Positions 1 to 10,831 of a stretch of DNA of 64,000 nt are shown one piece after another (within the stretch, counting starts at the first letter, position 1; each line of letters opens with the position of its first letter). This DNA is from Glaciozyma antarctica PI12. Its lineage: Eukaryota > Basidiomycota > Microbotryomycetes > Kriegeriales > Camptobasidiaceae. The stretch spans positions 103,609 to 167,608 of the forward strand of contig KZ627162.1 of the NCBI GenBank assembly GCA_002917775.1. The letters are read 5' to 3'. The translations under genes were made by a program, and so were the position numbers. Below the pieces are notes generated by a model. The model had not been told where the DNA came from. It saw only the letters and a program-made list of their open reading frames with translations, and made no database searches.

Positions 1-148
1 TGGAGCTTGATTTCGGGCGGGAGAGTCGAGAGCGAGAGTGCGACTGAGGCCGACGGCGGGAGGGCGCTGTGCAGCGACGAGAGGTCCTCCACTGGAAGGA
101 AGTGGGTGGGTTAGCTAGATCGATCTGCGCGCGTGTGGAAGACTTACT
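1..148 (-). CDS. F-box/LRR-like protein, 5' end only (paralogue copy 1)
   Basis: Only about 30 codons fall in the window; the gene continues beyond base 1. On the minus strand the last base of exon 1 is an A at 148. A 56-nt intron (92-147: GTAAGT donor, CTAAC branch, TTCCAG acceptor) follows, and exon 2 resumes with TGGAGGAC at 91, so the ATG is split A/TG. The protein starts MEDLSSLHSALPPS and reaches TLPPEIKL, the same N-terminal motif as the copies at 11174-12359 and 28765-29949. Upstream in this frame there is a TGA and no other ATG, which supports the split start. The F-box assignment rests on the LPxEIKLxIVK motif seen in full in the other two copies. Function and target are unknown. 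Confidence 0.65.
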
Positions 149-433
149 GAAGTGAGAGCGGCGAGTGGGCGAGTGGCGGAAGACAAGGAGGGGGAGGCGA
201 GACTTCGCGCTTCATAATTTCCGCGGAGCTTTGGTGATCATGTCGATGCAGGGTGGAGCAGAGCCGATCCGAATCACCGTAGAAGCATAAGCGCAGGAAA
301 GAGCAGAGGGGAGCAGAACATGAAGACGTGAAGGAGCTACAGCAAAGGAGTCCATCCTCGCTTGAGCTTGCACTCCGTCTGCGGCGCTGCCTCTCCAGCG
401 TCTGTACCTTGATCCGCTCGTCGATGTAGCTCC

Positions 434-1013
434 TCAATACCCCATGCGAAAGTAGAAATCTCCCATCGCGTTGGCATTAGGGTCCCTGCCCCTGCTCATC
501 CCACGCTCGAAGAAGCCCCATTCGTTGGTGAGCATCCAGATTCGTTGCAGTCCCTCATCGTCAAACACCTGCTCCCCCATCAGCTGACGATCACTACGAA
601 CGAAGCCCAAGCACACGCACTTTTACGTGAATCGTCTCTGCCCCAAGGAAGTGGTCCTTCACCAAGTCCTCCGCATACTCCTCCGCGCTGAGGTTCTTGC
701 CTCGCTTGAACTGCGCCTCGAGGTACCAGCCCTCCGGCAGGTCCCAGTCCGCCTCCTCCCGCGTCGCATCCCCTGCAATCCCCACCTCAGCTGACCCCTC
801 TAACCTCAGCAGGCAACTCACGGACAACCTAACAACCTCGTCCACGAGCTCGGGAATCGTCAGCTTCTCGTTGAAGCGGGCTCCACGAGCGAAGTCGCGT
901 TCACACCACGCACGGCGGATGTTGAGCCAGAAGCAGCCGTCTTCTAGGTTGCCCTTCTTCATGGATCCCATGCCGCGAGTGTTCCGGCGCGAAAGGACTT
1001 GAGCGCGCGGCAT
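434..1013 (-). CDS. hypothetical protein, 178 aa
   Basis: I do not recognise the family. The reading starts MPRAQVLSRRNTRG at 1013 and ends FYFRMGY before a TGA at 434-436. One 43-nt intron (584-626, GTAAAA donor, GTCAG acceptor) joins ETIH to LMGEQVF in frame. The N-terminus is basic. The middle has an aromatic/charged stretch (CFWLNIRRAWCERDF) and a DLPEGWYLEAQFKRG segment, and there is no evident membrane span. The non-repetitive composition and the frame-preserving intron argue for a real protein. It diverges from the nucleoside hydrolase at 1531. The start could lie further upstream in the same open frame. Confidence 0.5.
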
Positions 1014-1530
1014 GTCGGAGAGGAGAGACGGCGGGGTCGGAGGTGGAGGTTGCGAGCTTGTTGCGGCCGAGCGGGCCCTGGTGGGGTGAATGACTGAAGG
1101 AGAGGGTGGTGGTAGGAGAGGAAGAGAGGTGGAGACGGTTCGCGCTGTTGCCTCTCTTCCTCCTTCCCCTTCTTCGCCCTGTTCCCCTTTCGACCAGGTG
1201 CGTATTCTAGCTTTCAAAGGAGATCGTCCCAGGTGCGGGCAGCCTCGAGAGCTAAGCGGTGGCTGCGGGAAGGAGAGCTGCCGCGCTCGTGTCGCGACGC
1301 GGACGGGGGAGGTGAGGTGGGCTACCGAAGGGACACCACTGCTTAAGGCAGGTTACCAGCTCAACCGAGCTCAGGAAGAGCTCACCAGGCGGTGGCGCTC
1401 TCCGCCTGGACCAGCTTGGGGCGGACCAAGGCGGACCCGTGGAGTCGGCCGAGCTACCTCGACCTCCAAGCTGCTGCTCTCTCCACCTCCCTCCATGAGC
1501 TGAGGAATTCCACTGACTAGGGCTCGAAAG
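1014..1530. other. intergenic, divergent 5' regions
   Basis: This 517-bp gap lies between two divergent start codons. It is GC-rich with purine-rich runs and holds only stop-poor frames without domain features. I see no RNA gene or repeat in it. Confidence 0.5.
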
Positions 1531-3003
1531 ATGTCATCTGAAGCAGAACCACTCCCGTGCATCATGTGCGTGCATTCACTCCTCCCGCAAGACGCCGCTG
1601 ACCCTGTGTTCCTTCAGCGACACCGACCCTGGCGTCGATGATGCCCTCGCTATGCAAGTCTCCTCTCGCTCCTCAAACTCCACCGCTGACTTGAAATCGC
1701 AGACTCCTCGCCCTCGCCTCTCCCGAGCTCCTGGTCGTCGCGATATCGCTCACTCACGGCAACACCACTCTCCCTTCGGCTCTTCTCAACCTTCAGAAGC
1801 TCTTCCATGCCCTTCGGATTCACCTCGACGAATTTCCGGCGGAGCGAGGCAAGTGGCCGGGCTTGGATCAGAAGCTGAGGGAGAAGCACGGCGTTGGGAA
1901 GATCATTGTCTTCCTGGGGAGCGAGGGACCGATTGCTGGAGATGCAGCGACGGCAGCTTACTTCCACGGGCAGTGCGTTTGTTTAACTCGTTCGAAAGGC
2001 CATAGACTGATTATTTCGCCTCGACAGAGACGGCCTCTCCGACCTCGCAACTCGCCACCCTGACCTCCATCCTCCCGACCTCTTAACCCCTCACGCCTTT
2101 TACACCATCTCCACCGCCTCCTCAACCCAAGGCCTCCCTACTCTCCTCCTCGACTACCCACCGCACACCCTCGGCTACCTCGCTCTCGGCCCTCTCACCT
2201 CCCTCGCCCACCTCCACTCCCTCTCCCCCTCTCCCTCCGAATCCCTCCTCCACCATTTCGGCCCTATTCTAGTAATGGGCGGGGCGCTTGACGTCCCCGG
2301 CAATACCTCCCCTGTCGCAGAGTTCAACACCTACGCCGACCCCGTCGCTGCATCAATCATCTTCGCCCTCGGCCTCTCCTCGCTGTACCTCCTCCCGCTC
2401 GATATAACGACTCCCCACACCCTCCCTTTCGAGACTTACGCCCTCCTCGTCGACGAGTATTTCGTCGATACCTCTGCCCCTTCGCGGGCGCATATGAAGG
2501 GACCGCTAACGCACTTCACGTCGGCGTTTTTGGAGAGGACGAGGGAGGTGGTGAGGAGGTTTGGAGGGGTCGAGATGGAGATGCATGACCCGCTTGTGGT
2601 GTGGGCGGCGATTGAGTGGAGCAGGAGTGGGGAAAAGGTTAAGGAGGATGGGGAGAGGAAGGGGGAGTTTGCGCCGAAGTGGGGTTGGGAGAGGAAGGAG
2701 TTTGAGGTCGAGACGTGCGTTCCTTTCGCCTTCCTTCCACATGCATGAGTGCTTACGGATTGGGGACGCAGGGTTGGGGCACTCACGCGCGGTATGCTCG
2801 TCGTCGACCGCCGTCGCAGCGCCGACGTTCCTTCGCAAGAACCGACGCGCAGTAAGAACCGCGCGACCGCCGTTGAAGAGCAGCTCGCTGGAGTTGATGC
2901 GGACGAGGTGCGAGGGACAAAGGTGGTCGTGGGGACGCCGGGATCGGATGCGTTGAAGGAGTTGTTGCTGGAGAGGATTTGGGGGGTGCACGAGACGGCT
3001 TGA
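1531..3003 (+). CDS. inosine/uridine-preferring nucleoside hydrolase
   Basis: The enzyme would hydrolyse the N-glycosidic bond of ribonucleosides in purine/pyrimidine salvage. Five exons (1531-1565, 1618-1653, 1703-1972, 2028-2714, 2772-3003) give 419 aa. The signature IIDTDPGVDDALA is assembled across the first splice and supplies the Ca2+-binding aspartates. It is followed by LLALASPELLVVAISLTHGN, GSEGPIAGDAA and, near the C-terminus, VGALTRGMLVVDRR, all in the order expected for the family. The second intron (1654-1702) is GC-AG: exon 2 ends ..GCTAT, the donor is GCAAGT and the acceptor ATCGCAG. The ATG at 1531 is chosen because it splices directly into the DTDPG motif. No signal peptide is seen, so it is probably cytosolic. 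Substrate preference cannot be read from the sequence. Confidence 0.93.
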
Positions 3004-3223
3004 ATGCGGAATTGCGACGCGTCTTGTAATTTTTCTGCTCTGCTTTTACTCTCCGCTGCCTGAATCTTGCACACAAGTCCCTGGAGCCTCCTTGAACTGC
3101 TTCAGCGAAAAATCAACGACTAGACAGGACTAGAGTCCGCCCGCTTTCGCCGCACAACTTGGCGCGTGTCGTCGAAGACTAACGACACTCTCTTCCTCCT
3201 CCCTTATCTCTCCCTATCTCAAG

Positions 3224-4823
3224 ATGGCTGCGAAGCACATCAGCTTCCCTCACGACCTTCTGATCCAATACTACTCCCTCGAGGAACCCTTCGTGACCCA
3301 GGTGAGTCTCTCGCACGCACGTCACGGGCCGCTCACTCTCCACTGCCGTAACCCCTGCACTGCCAGTCAGTGTCAGTCTTGTGGCACCTGTGGAGGAGAC
3401 TATACAAGTCGCAGGTGGAGCGGAGAGCTGACACCCTCTCGCGTAGGCCGGAGAGACGATCCAAGGCGCCTTCCTCGCCTACAAGACCTGGGGCACTCCC
3501 GACCTCCCTGCGATCATCTACCCAACCTGGTACAGCGGTTCCATCGCCGACAACGAGTTTGTTCTCTCCCCATCGGCACAGGAGCTCTCACTGAGGCCTT
3601 CGCGCAGATGGCTCATCTCCACGGAGCACAAGGGACTTGACCCGCGCAAGTACTTTATCGTCGTCCCTGCGCTGATTGGAAATGGCCAGTCGATCTCTCC
3701 TAGTAACTGCTCTACTGGCGCTTCTATGTTCCCCGCAACGACGATGTTTGACGTGCGTTCCGCTGCTCGCATTCGATTCGTGTCGCAACTCACGGAGTCT
3801 GCGTCGTGCAGAACGTCAAGGCGCAGCATGAGCTCGTTACGAAGCATTTGAGGATAAAGAGCGTATTCGCTGTTCTGGGATGGAGCATGGGCGCGGCTCA
3901 GACGTTCCAGTGGGCCGTTTCGTACCCCGCGATGGTGGAGCGAATCATTCCTTTCTGCGGCGCTGCACGAACGTACGCCCTTTCCATCGTTCTGTTTTAC
4001 CTCGCTAACCGCCAGGTGAGAAACAGTGCGCACCACAACATCACCTTCCTCCGCTCGCTCGTCCTCGCGCTCTCTCTCGACCCCAAGTTCCAGGACGGCA
4101 ACTACGCACCAGACGACCAGCCTCAAGCCGGCAAGCGAGCCTTTGCTGCGATCTATTCGAGCTGGGGTACGTTGAATCTCCCTCGACCTTCCCGCCTTCG
4201 CTCGCTAAGCGAGGTCACCAGGATTCTCGCAAGCGTTCTACCGCGCCGAGTTATTCAAAGAGCTGGGCTTCCCTACTCGCGAGGACTTCCTCACGGGATT
4301 CTGGGACGGCGTGTTCGCGCACAAGGACGCCAACAACCTTCTCGTGCGTTTCTTCCGTTCGATCTGCCTGCGAAGCTGACCCTCGTGATGAGACAGCATC
4401 TCCTCTCCACCTGGATCACTTCCGACATCGTACGTCCTCTCTCTCTCTTATCCTCATACGAAACTAACGAGCGACGCAGACTTGTACCCCCGACAGACCA
4501 TTCTCGCACGACCCCGCCAAAGGCCGTTCCTCGCAAACCGACTACGAAGCCGCCCTCGCTTCCATTACCGCCCGAGCGCTCGTCATGCCCTGCAAGACGG
4601 ACCTCTATTTCCCCGTCCGTTCCTCCTTCCTCTTCACGAGGCCGAACTGACGGATTGAGTGCAGCCGGAGGACAGCGAGATTGAGGTTGCGGCGATTGAG
4701 GGGGCGAAACTGGATGTGATCCCTTCGATTTGGGGCCACTTTGCGGGAGGGCCAGGGTTGAATAAGGTGGACGTCAAGTACTTGGATGAGGCGATTGGGG
4801 CGTTCTTTGAGGAGACCAAGTAG
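3224..4823 (+). CDS. alpha/beta-hydrolase of the homoserine O-acetyltransferase family
   Basis: Eight exons encode roughly 370 aa starting MAAKHISFPHDLLIQYYSLE. Family features in order: FLAYKTWGTPD near residue 35, YFIVVPALIGNGQSISPSN, the nucleophile elbow GWSMGAAQTFQWAVSYP (Ser in GWSMG), then ALVMPCKTDLYFPPEDSEIE carrying the catalytic Asp and IWGHFAGGPGLN carrying the catalytic His. The triad is therefore complete. The elbow differs from the GGSMGG type I associate with true Met2 enzymes, so I call it a Met2-like paralogue and do not assign the methionine pathway. It might act as an acyltransferase or esterase. It is followed by a 570-bp gap before the FHA-RING gene. Confidence 0.85.
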
Positions 4824-5394
4824 GGAGAGTTGTGGAATGCAACGTCGTGGGCTTGTGACTGGATTTTTTTCCCTCTGCTCTTCAGCTCTGCTTTCTGCTC
4901 TCGATCCCGTAGGTTCGCAGGACAGGAGAGAATGAAGGAACAAGGCGCATTTACGAACGCAAACTGACACCGCGCCTGGAACTTCGCTAGCGAGCGACGT
5001 TCGCCCGCTCTCCTCCTCCCACCTCCACCCACGCCGCTTGCGTATACGCTCTCCTGCTTCTCAACCACCCTCGCCTACCTCTTCGTCTCGCCTCGCGAAC
5101 GTTCAAGATTTGGGATCAGCCAGCGGTCTCGAAGTGACGCGGCAGCGTGAGTGAGTTCCCCTTGGCCCTTAGGTTCAGCTTCTCCCGCTCGATATCGACC
5201 GAAGCCCCGCTCACGCCCGTTCGCAGTCGAACAGTCACAAGTCGACAGGTTCTCCTCCAGACTCTTCCCTGCGCAAGATCGTCCAGCCGCCACTCCACCG
5301 ACCACGCACCCCCTCTCCTCCAGCAAGCAGCTCCTCCCACAGCCGCCGGCCCGTCGCCTACCAAGGACGATCAGTAAAAACCTCGCCAGACCCC
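4824..5394. other. intergenic/5' leader of the FHA-RING gene
   Basis: 570 bp between genes on the same strand. The right half is C/T-rich and open in several frames, which is usual for leaders in this sequence. No RNA gene or repeat is recognised. Confidence 0.4.
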
Positions 5395-7506
5395 ATGGAG
5401 CTCCCTCGCCACCTCCAAAGCTCCTCCTCGAGCGCATCCTCCCACGCCTCATCCCCAGCCGGAACTCCCCCAGGTTCTCACCTCCCCTCCCCTTCCACCC
5501 CCTCCCTCCCTTTCCCCCTCCCTCTCCCCGGCTCTCCCTCCGCCCCTACTCCGAACCGTTTCGGCCTCGCGCTCAACTTCATCCATCGTCGACCGCGCGG
5601 GCAATCGCTCAGCGCCAACGCACCTAGCACGAGTCCCGGGACGGCGCAACTGAGCCCACCTGTCTCGCCGGCGGGGGAGAACCCGCCTAGTCCGGGGGGA
5701 GAGCGGGAGAGAGGAGGGTATGGGTTCCCGGCGCTGAGGAGGCAGTTGAGCAAGAGGCCTAGCACAAGTAGTGGGAGTGGGTCGCCTGCGCCGGACGCAG
5801 CGAGGACGAGGATGAGCAGGAGCGCTTCTCAGCCTCCTGCTCCGTCTCCTCAGTTCGCAAGCGGATCAACGGCGCCTCAATCGACTCCCATCCTCGATGC
5901 TGTCCCTCCATCACTCTCCACTCCAACCCCTACGACCTCCTCCATCCCCCTCCCAACCCCCACCTCGACCGACCCCAGCACCCCCGCTCCGACGCACCGA
6001 CTCCGCCTCGTCCCACACCTCGAATCCGCCCGTTCCCTCCACTTCGATCCCGTCGACCGCGACCTCACCTCCTTCGTTGTCCTGCGCGTCGGCCGCTTCA
6101 CCGACCGCTCTCACCACCCCTCTCCCTCCGTCGACCCTCTCCGCATTGCTTTTAAATCCAAAGTTGTCTCGCGCGGACACGCAGAGGTCTGGTGCGACGA
6201 GGCGGGCAAGTTCTTCATTCGGGATACGAAGAGTAGCTCGGGGACGTTCTTGAACCATATTAGGTTGAGTGGACCGGGGGCGGAGAGTAGGCCGTTCCCG
6301 CTCAAGGATGGGGATGTGCTGCAGCTCGGAGTGGATTATCAGGGAGGGGCGGAGGAGATTTATCGGTGTGTCAAGATGAAGGTCGAGTTGAATAGAGGGT
6401 GGCAGCGAGGGATGAATAGCTTCAAGTGAGTTTCGTGCGTGCGAGCTGTTGGGAAGACGGGAGCTGATGGTGAGACTGTGCAGCACGAACGCGTTGGCGC
6501 AGCTACGAGCGTTGGGAGGAGGGATGATGCCGGACCCTGACCCTGCTGCTCCGGCGACAGCGTTAACGGCCACGGCAGTGGCGGCGAAACAGCATGCTGC
6601 TAAAGCTGCAGCGACGAGCGTGACAGACTGCTGTATCTGTGTGCCTTCCACGCTGCCTGCTTTCTGAAAGAATCGCAGCTGACCTTCGCACGCGCAGGTC
6701 TTTACCCAGTAACCGTATGCCAGGCTCTCTTCATCGCTCCCTGCTCGCACGTCACAGTGCGTTCCTCCCTCTCTCTTCATCTCCCTTCAACTCATCCCCC
6801 CACGCAGCACTACAAATGCATCCGGCCTCTCATCCTCCAAAACTACCCCGGATTCTCCTGCCCGCTCTGCAGGACGTACGCCGACCTCGAAGCAGACGTC
6901 GAGATCGACGACCCTTGGGAGCCCATCCAGCCCGAGACGGTCGAAGAGGAGGCCGAAGAAGAATCGACCGACGTCCTCCCCTCAGACGACGATCCCCTAC
7001 CCTCGATTCAACTCTCCGGCTCTCGACCCGCCTCTATCGCTCTAACAGGCGCAGACGGCACCTCCGTTCCATTCCCCATCGCTTCCCACCTCCGTCTCTC
7101 CCGCCCTTCCTCCCGCGCTCCCTCCCTTCATTCATCGGACGAACCCTCACACCCTATCTCCATCCCCCTTTCCACCGTCGACTCCGAAGCCCTGTACGCC
7201 TCCTTAGCCGACGCCGCTACGCCACCGAATTCTACTTTCCTCTCCACGCTGGCCGATAACGACAGCTATGCGCGATATGCCAATCCGGTCGTTTCCCTCG
7301 ATCAGGCTTTCGATCGATTCGCTTCGGGATCGGGGGGAGGGGTAGAGAGAGGGAGTGAGGGACCGAGTGTGGTATTGGCGAGGAGGGGGAGCGAGGAGGA
7401 GGGGCTGGCGAGAGCGAGTTTTGGGAGCGAGACGGAGGGGCCGAGGGAGGAGGAGGAGAAGGCGAAAGGCGAGGGAGGAGGTGGTGGAGGCGAGGGAGAG
7501 TGGTAG
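5395..7506 (+). CDS. dma1: FHA-RING E3 ubiquitin ligase, Dma1/Dma2/CHF type
   Basis: Fungal Dma proteins are phosphothreonine-directed ubiquitin ligases that act in the spindle-position and septation checkpoint. Exon 1 carries a long Ser/Pro-rich disordered N-terminus (about residues 1-200) and then an FHA domain with LRVGRFTDR, FKSKVVSRGHAEVW and FIRDTKSSSGTFLNH, the conserved phosphopeptide-binding residues. After three introns comes a RING-H2 finger: CCICLYPVTVCQALFIAPCS, HVTHYKCIRPL and FSCPLCRTYADLEADVE. The first RING Cys pair is completed across an intron with a GTGTGC donor. The C-terminal 200 residues are acidic, Ser/Gly-rich and lack a domain. FHA followed by RING is diagnostic. The substrate is not deducible. 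Confidence 0.93.
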
Positions 7507-7773
7507 GACCGAGTCCAGGTCGCGGTGGTGCTGTGAGAGGGTTGTTGAGCAAGTAATTCGTTATGTGGATTGGTGTGGGATCTCGGAGAGAGCTGAGAGG
7601 TCGGCGCGGGCGAACTGGCAGCTGCGAAGCGCGGATTCGAGCTGGTGCGAACTAAGCGAACGGACGAACGAACTCGAGTTGTCGAAACTCGCAACGGATG
7701 CAGTGCTACAGACTACATATATACCTCGTACAGCGTACCCTCATCAAGACATCAAGCATCTGGCTCTGGCCCC

Positions 7774-9757
7774 TCACAACCTCGACCACCCCTCCTCCTC
7801 CGCCCTTCCCTCCCTCTCTACCTCCCTCCTCCTCTCCACCACCTCCCTATCCTCCTCCTCCTCCTCTTCCTCCTCCTCCTCCCCGCCCACAAGCCTCTCC
7901 CTCTCCCCCTTCCTCCTCCCCTTAATCCCCTCGCGCGCTTTCGCGATCCATTCCTCGCTCTGTCTCCCACCCTGCTGGAACAAAGCTCCTACATCCCCCA
8001 CTAACGCTCCCAGATCCTTCCTCCCTCCTCCGATCGTCGCGGGCGAACTCTTTCGAGAGGAAAGGGAGAGCGTACGTTGGTGCGTCGGTCGGTGGGCAGT
8101 GGGATCCCCGAATGGGTCGAGCGAGATACTCTCCGGACGACGTTTGGGAGGAGGAGGGATGGGCTTACTCCCGAGCGTACGGGAGCGGCCGAGAGGGGGA
8201 GGAGGGGCGCTGTAGGACGTCGTCGCGTCATCGTCTGGTGAGGATTTCTTGCTGGGAGAGGCGTACGAGTAGGACGAGCCGCCGTTCGCAGCTGTCCCGA
8301 TTGTGGTCGACGTGCCCGAGACGGAGGAACCACTTCGTTCCATCAGCCTGCTGCGCGGGACGTCGGATTCCAATGCGACGACGTGAGGGACGGGGGAGGG
8401 CGAGTTCCTGAGGCGAGTGGTAGGGCCGATGTGCGACGACGCGAAGAGCTTGCTGGAGGCGCCACGAGGTTTTGGTGCGATATCGGGAGTGGAGAGGGTG
8501 GAACGGTGGGAGGATGGGACGGTGTGTCGAGGATCCGATGATGGAGAGGACGGGAGGGGTGGTCGTGCTGGCCGAGGAGGAGCGGCGGACGGGAGGGCGT
8601 GGGACGGGGTGCTCGGATTTGATGGAGGGAGGGCGGGAGACCCGTGAGGGGTTGATCTGCTTCTCTTTCGTCGCTGGGCGTGGAGGGAGAGGGGGAGAGG
8701 CGATGGCGTGCTCGTTGTACGTGGAGGTCGGGTAGGAAGGGGAGGCGGAGGTGTTGGAGGGAGGGGGAGAGGCAGGGAGGGCGTAAGGTCCGGAAGCCTC
8801 GGATTTCTGGGACGGGAGGAGGGCGTTCGAAGAGAAGGCGCGGCCGCGGAAGGGGTTTGTGGAAGGCCGAGGGGGAGTGGGTTCGGGGTAGGCGGTCGAA
8901 GGAGGGGAGATGGGTCGACGTTTGGCTGGAGGTGGGGGTGCGGGACCGCGCGAGGATGGTGCAGTCGAGACAGTCGACGCTGATCGCAGCGTGTCGGTTG
9001 GAGAGAGGATGACTGGCGAGCTGAGCGGTGCCATCGCGGTTTTGATCGTCGCAGGAGAGTTGACCCTTCGGAACGGATTTGTCCAGGGGCTGCTCGCGGG
9101 CTTCGTGACGTTCTTGAGAGGCGCAGGGTCGGTTTGAATGAAGATGAGGTCCCGAGTGAGGTGCTTGTTCGTCTTCGAGTGCGAGTACAGGCGAAGCAGG
9201 GCTAGGAGGATGTGCGAAGGTGGAGATGGCGGTGCGGTAGGGACGCGGAAGAAGGCGAGGATCTGTAGGAATGCAGCGAGTTAGTCCTGGTTCTGTAGTA
9301 AGCTGGCTGTCGTACTGGAGAGGACGCTGAGGTGCGATGGGTACAATCATGCGCCAGCCTCTCCCACTTTCAGCAGCAGCTCGAGAGAGCCGCCGTGAAG
9401 CCTCCAGCAATTCATCACAGCACGCTGGCAGCACTGTCGCTTGGACAGCTGAGCTCCGCCTCCCTCAAGACAGCTGTAAGCCGCCTGTCCAGGACGCGAA
9501 CACCCTCGGCCTTCCCCTCCCGTGCAGCCCAGGAGAAAGGAGCCACTCACAGCTTCCTCGACAGACTTATCCACCTCTCCTAGCCATCTTGCGAGCCAGT
9601 TCCACACCGCTGGTGCCTTCGTGGCTTCACCCTCCGTCCCCAAAGACACCAAGTCGCCAGCCGCGAGAAGAGGCGAGTAAGTCTCCCATTCGAGGGGGGA
9701 GAGGGCTGAAGGATGGAGAGCTGGTGGCCGTGGTTGTTGCAATCCAGTGCTGCTCAT
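7774..9757 (-). CDS. Pro/Ser-rich protein with NPF and DPF motifs (unknown family, frame break)
   Basis: Exon 1 (9757-9551) encodes MSSTGLQQPRPPALHPSALS followed by a Trp-rich helical segment (WNWLARWLGEVDKSVEEA). A 288-nt intron (9263-9550) joins in phase to ILAFFRVPTAPPSPPSHILL and an LLRLYSHSKTNKHLTRDLI segment. The remainder is Pro/Ser-rich and disordered, with two NPF motifs (PWTNPFRR, STNPFRGR), one DPF (SLDPFGD), a helix DLGALVGDVGALFQQGG and a poly-Glu run near the C-terminus. NPF and DPF are known ligands of EH domains and clathrin adaptors, so an endocytic role is possible but is inference. The frame used to about 8650 differs from the frame used after about 8640. Removing one base, for example from the 4-base run at 8647-8650, joins them. 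It diverges from RTR1 across 75 bp. Confidence 0.6.
7851..7882. repeat. CTC/GAG triplet run
   Basis: Nearly pure TCC/CTC triplets on the + strand. On the minus strand they encode a poly-Glu stretch in the C-terminus of the NPF/DPF-motif protein. Confidence 0.8.
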
Positions 9758-9832
9758 CGTGTGGGTAGTTCCCGCGATCCTGGAGAGCTGGTGGTGGGAG
9801 GAAGAGGAGCGAGAGTCGCGGCGAGTTCGGAG
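9758..9832. promoter_or_regulatory. divergent promoter, NPF/DPF gene and RTR1
   Basis: The two start codons are 75 bp apart if RTR1 begins at 9833, or 126 bp if it begins at 9884. This short gap must serve both genes. No defined element is recognised. Confidence 0.4.
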
Positions 9833-10831
9833 ATGGTTCCTCTTCCTCCTCCCTCTCGCACCGCCTCAACTTTTGCAGCCAGGATGCCTTCCAAAGCATC
9901 AGAACCAGGCTCAGAATCTGCTCCAGCACCCGCACGCCCAACCGGAAACCCCTTCCCCCTGGCCTCACGCCTCGCCACCTCCTCCTCCCCACGACTCCCC
10001 GCGACCGACAGCAGCGACTGGGAGCAGCACGCCTCCATCTCCGCCGCCCGCGCCCTCGCCGTCTCCAACCTCGAGCTTCTCACGCTCCGGCTCGAGTGGG
10101 TCGAGCGGCTGTGCGAGCCTGGCGTGCCGTTGAAGGACCTCAAGGAGGCGGCCAAGATCCTGGATCCCAGGTCGCACATGGAGCTGATCGAGGAACGCCA
10201 TTCGCTCGAGCTTTGCCCTTACCCGCCGTGCAAGCGGAAGGCCGGCGTTCCCTACGCTCCAGAGGAGGAACAGAGCTTCAAGGTCTCGCTGCGGTCGAAC
10301 GGGTTGTACGCGGCGGGAGGGAAGATGGGGAGCGCGTTTTGCTCCAAGCTATGCGAAGCCAGGAGCGAATGGTTTCATGGAATGCTCGGGACGTCTCGAA
10401 CAGAGCTGCTGGAGGACGTAGAGGCTCGTCGTCGAGCCGTCTCCTCCTCGATCCCTTCCTCGACACCTCCTCCCCCTTCCACCCTCCCCACCCCTCCCCT
10501 ACCAGCCTCACCCCCCAACACCGACCTCATCTCCTTCTTATCAATCCACGAACGACCCACCCCTTCCTCCGCCCCCGCCGCTCCCACTCCATCCCTCTCC
10601 TTCGAGCGACCGCTCACGACACCCTCGTCCTCCCTCTCCCTCTCCCGCACTCGACCCGCCCGATCACCCCTCGCCAGCTCATCTGCATCAGCACTACTAC
10701 CGTTCGACGGCGCGGGGATCAGCAAGACGGTGTTGCAGGCTTCGAGGACGCTTGGGGCCGAAAGGGGCGGAGGAGGGGGGAGAGGGGGTGGATGCAGAAC
10801 GGGTGTCTGCAGAACGAGAGTGAGGAGGTGA
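9833..10831 (+). CDS. RTR1: RNA polymerase II CTD phosphatase Rtr1/RPAP2 family
   Basis: Rtr1 dephosphorylates Ser5 of the RNA polymerase II CTD and assists polymerase import. Near residues 90-190 the protein has the family zinc finger: ELCPYPPCKRKAGVPY followed by MGSAFCSKLCEARSEWFHGM, giving the Cys-x4-Cys plus Cys-x3-Cys ligands. It is preceded by the helical LEWVERLCEPGVPLKDL segment and DPRSHMELIEERHS. The start may be 9833 or the in-frame ATG at 9884 (MPSKASEPGSES). The C-terminus is uncertain. The frame used to KTVLQASRTLGAE runs into a G-rich stretch and stops at 10831, whereas another frame gives a coding-like EEVRGWMEEALEVRRKMEEG ending at 10890. Confidence 0.85.
   Translation: MVPLPPPSRTASTFAARMPSKASEPGSESAPAPARPTGNPFPLASRLATSSSPRLPATDSSDWEQHASISAARALAVSNLELLTLRLEWVERLCEPGVPLKDLKEAAKILDPRSHMELIEERHSLELCPYPPCKRKAGVPYAPEEEQSFKVSLRSNGLYAAGGKMGSAFCSKLCEARSEWFHGMLGTSRTELLEDVEARRRAVSSSIPSSTPPPPSTLPTPPLPASPPNTDLISFLSIHERPTPSSAPAAPTPSLSFERPLTTPSSSLSLSRTRPARSPLASSSASALLPFDGAGISKTVLQASRTLGAERGGGGGRGGGCRTGVCRTRVRR

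Noticed and set aside
7355-8215. Long + strand open frames between dma1 and the NPF/DPF gene
   Set aside because: They are antisense shadows of the Pro/Ser/Glu-rich minus-strand gene and have no domain or start context.
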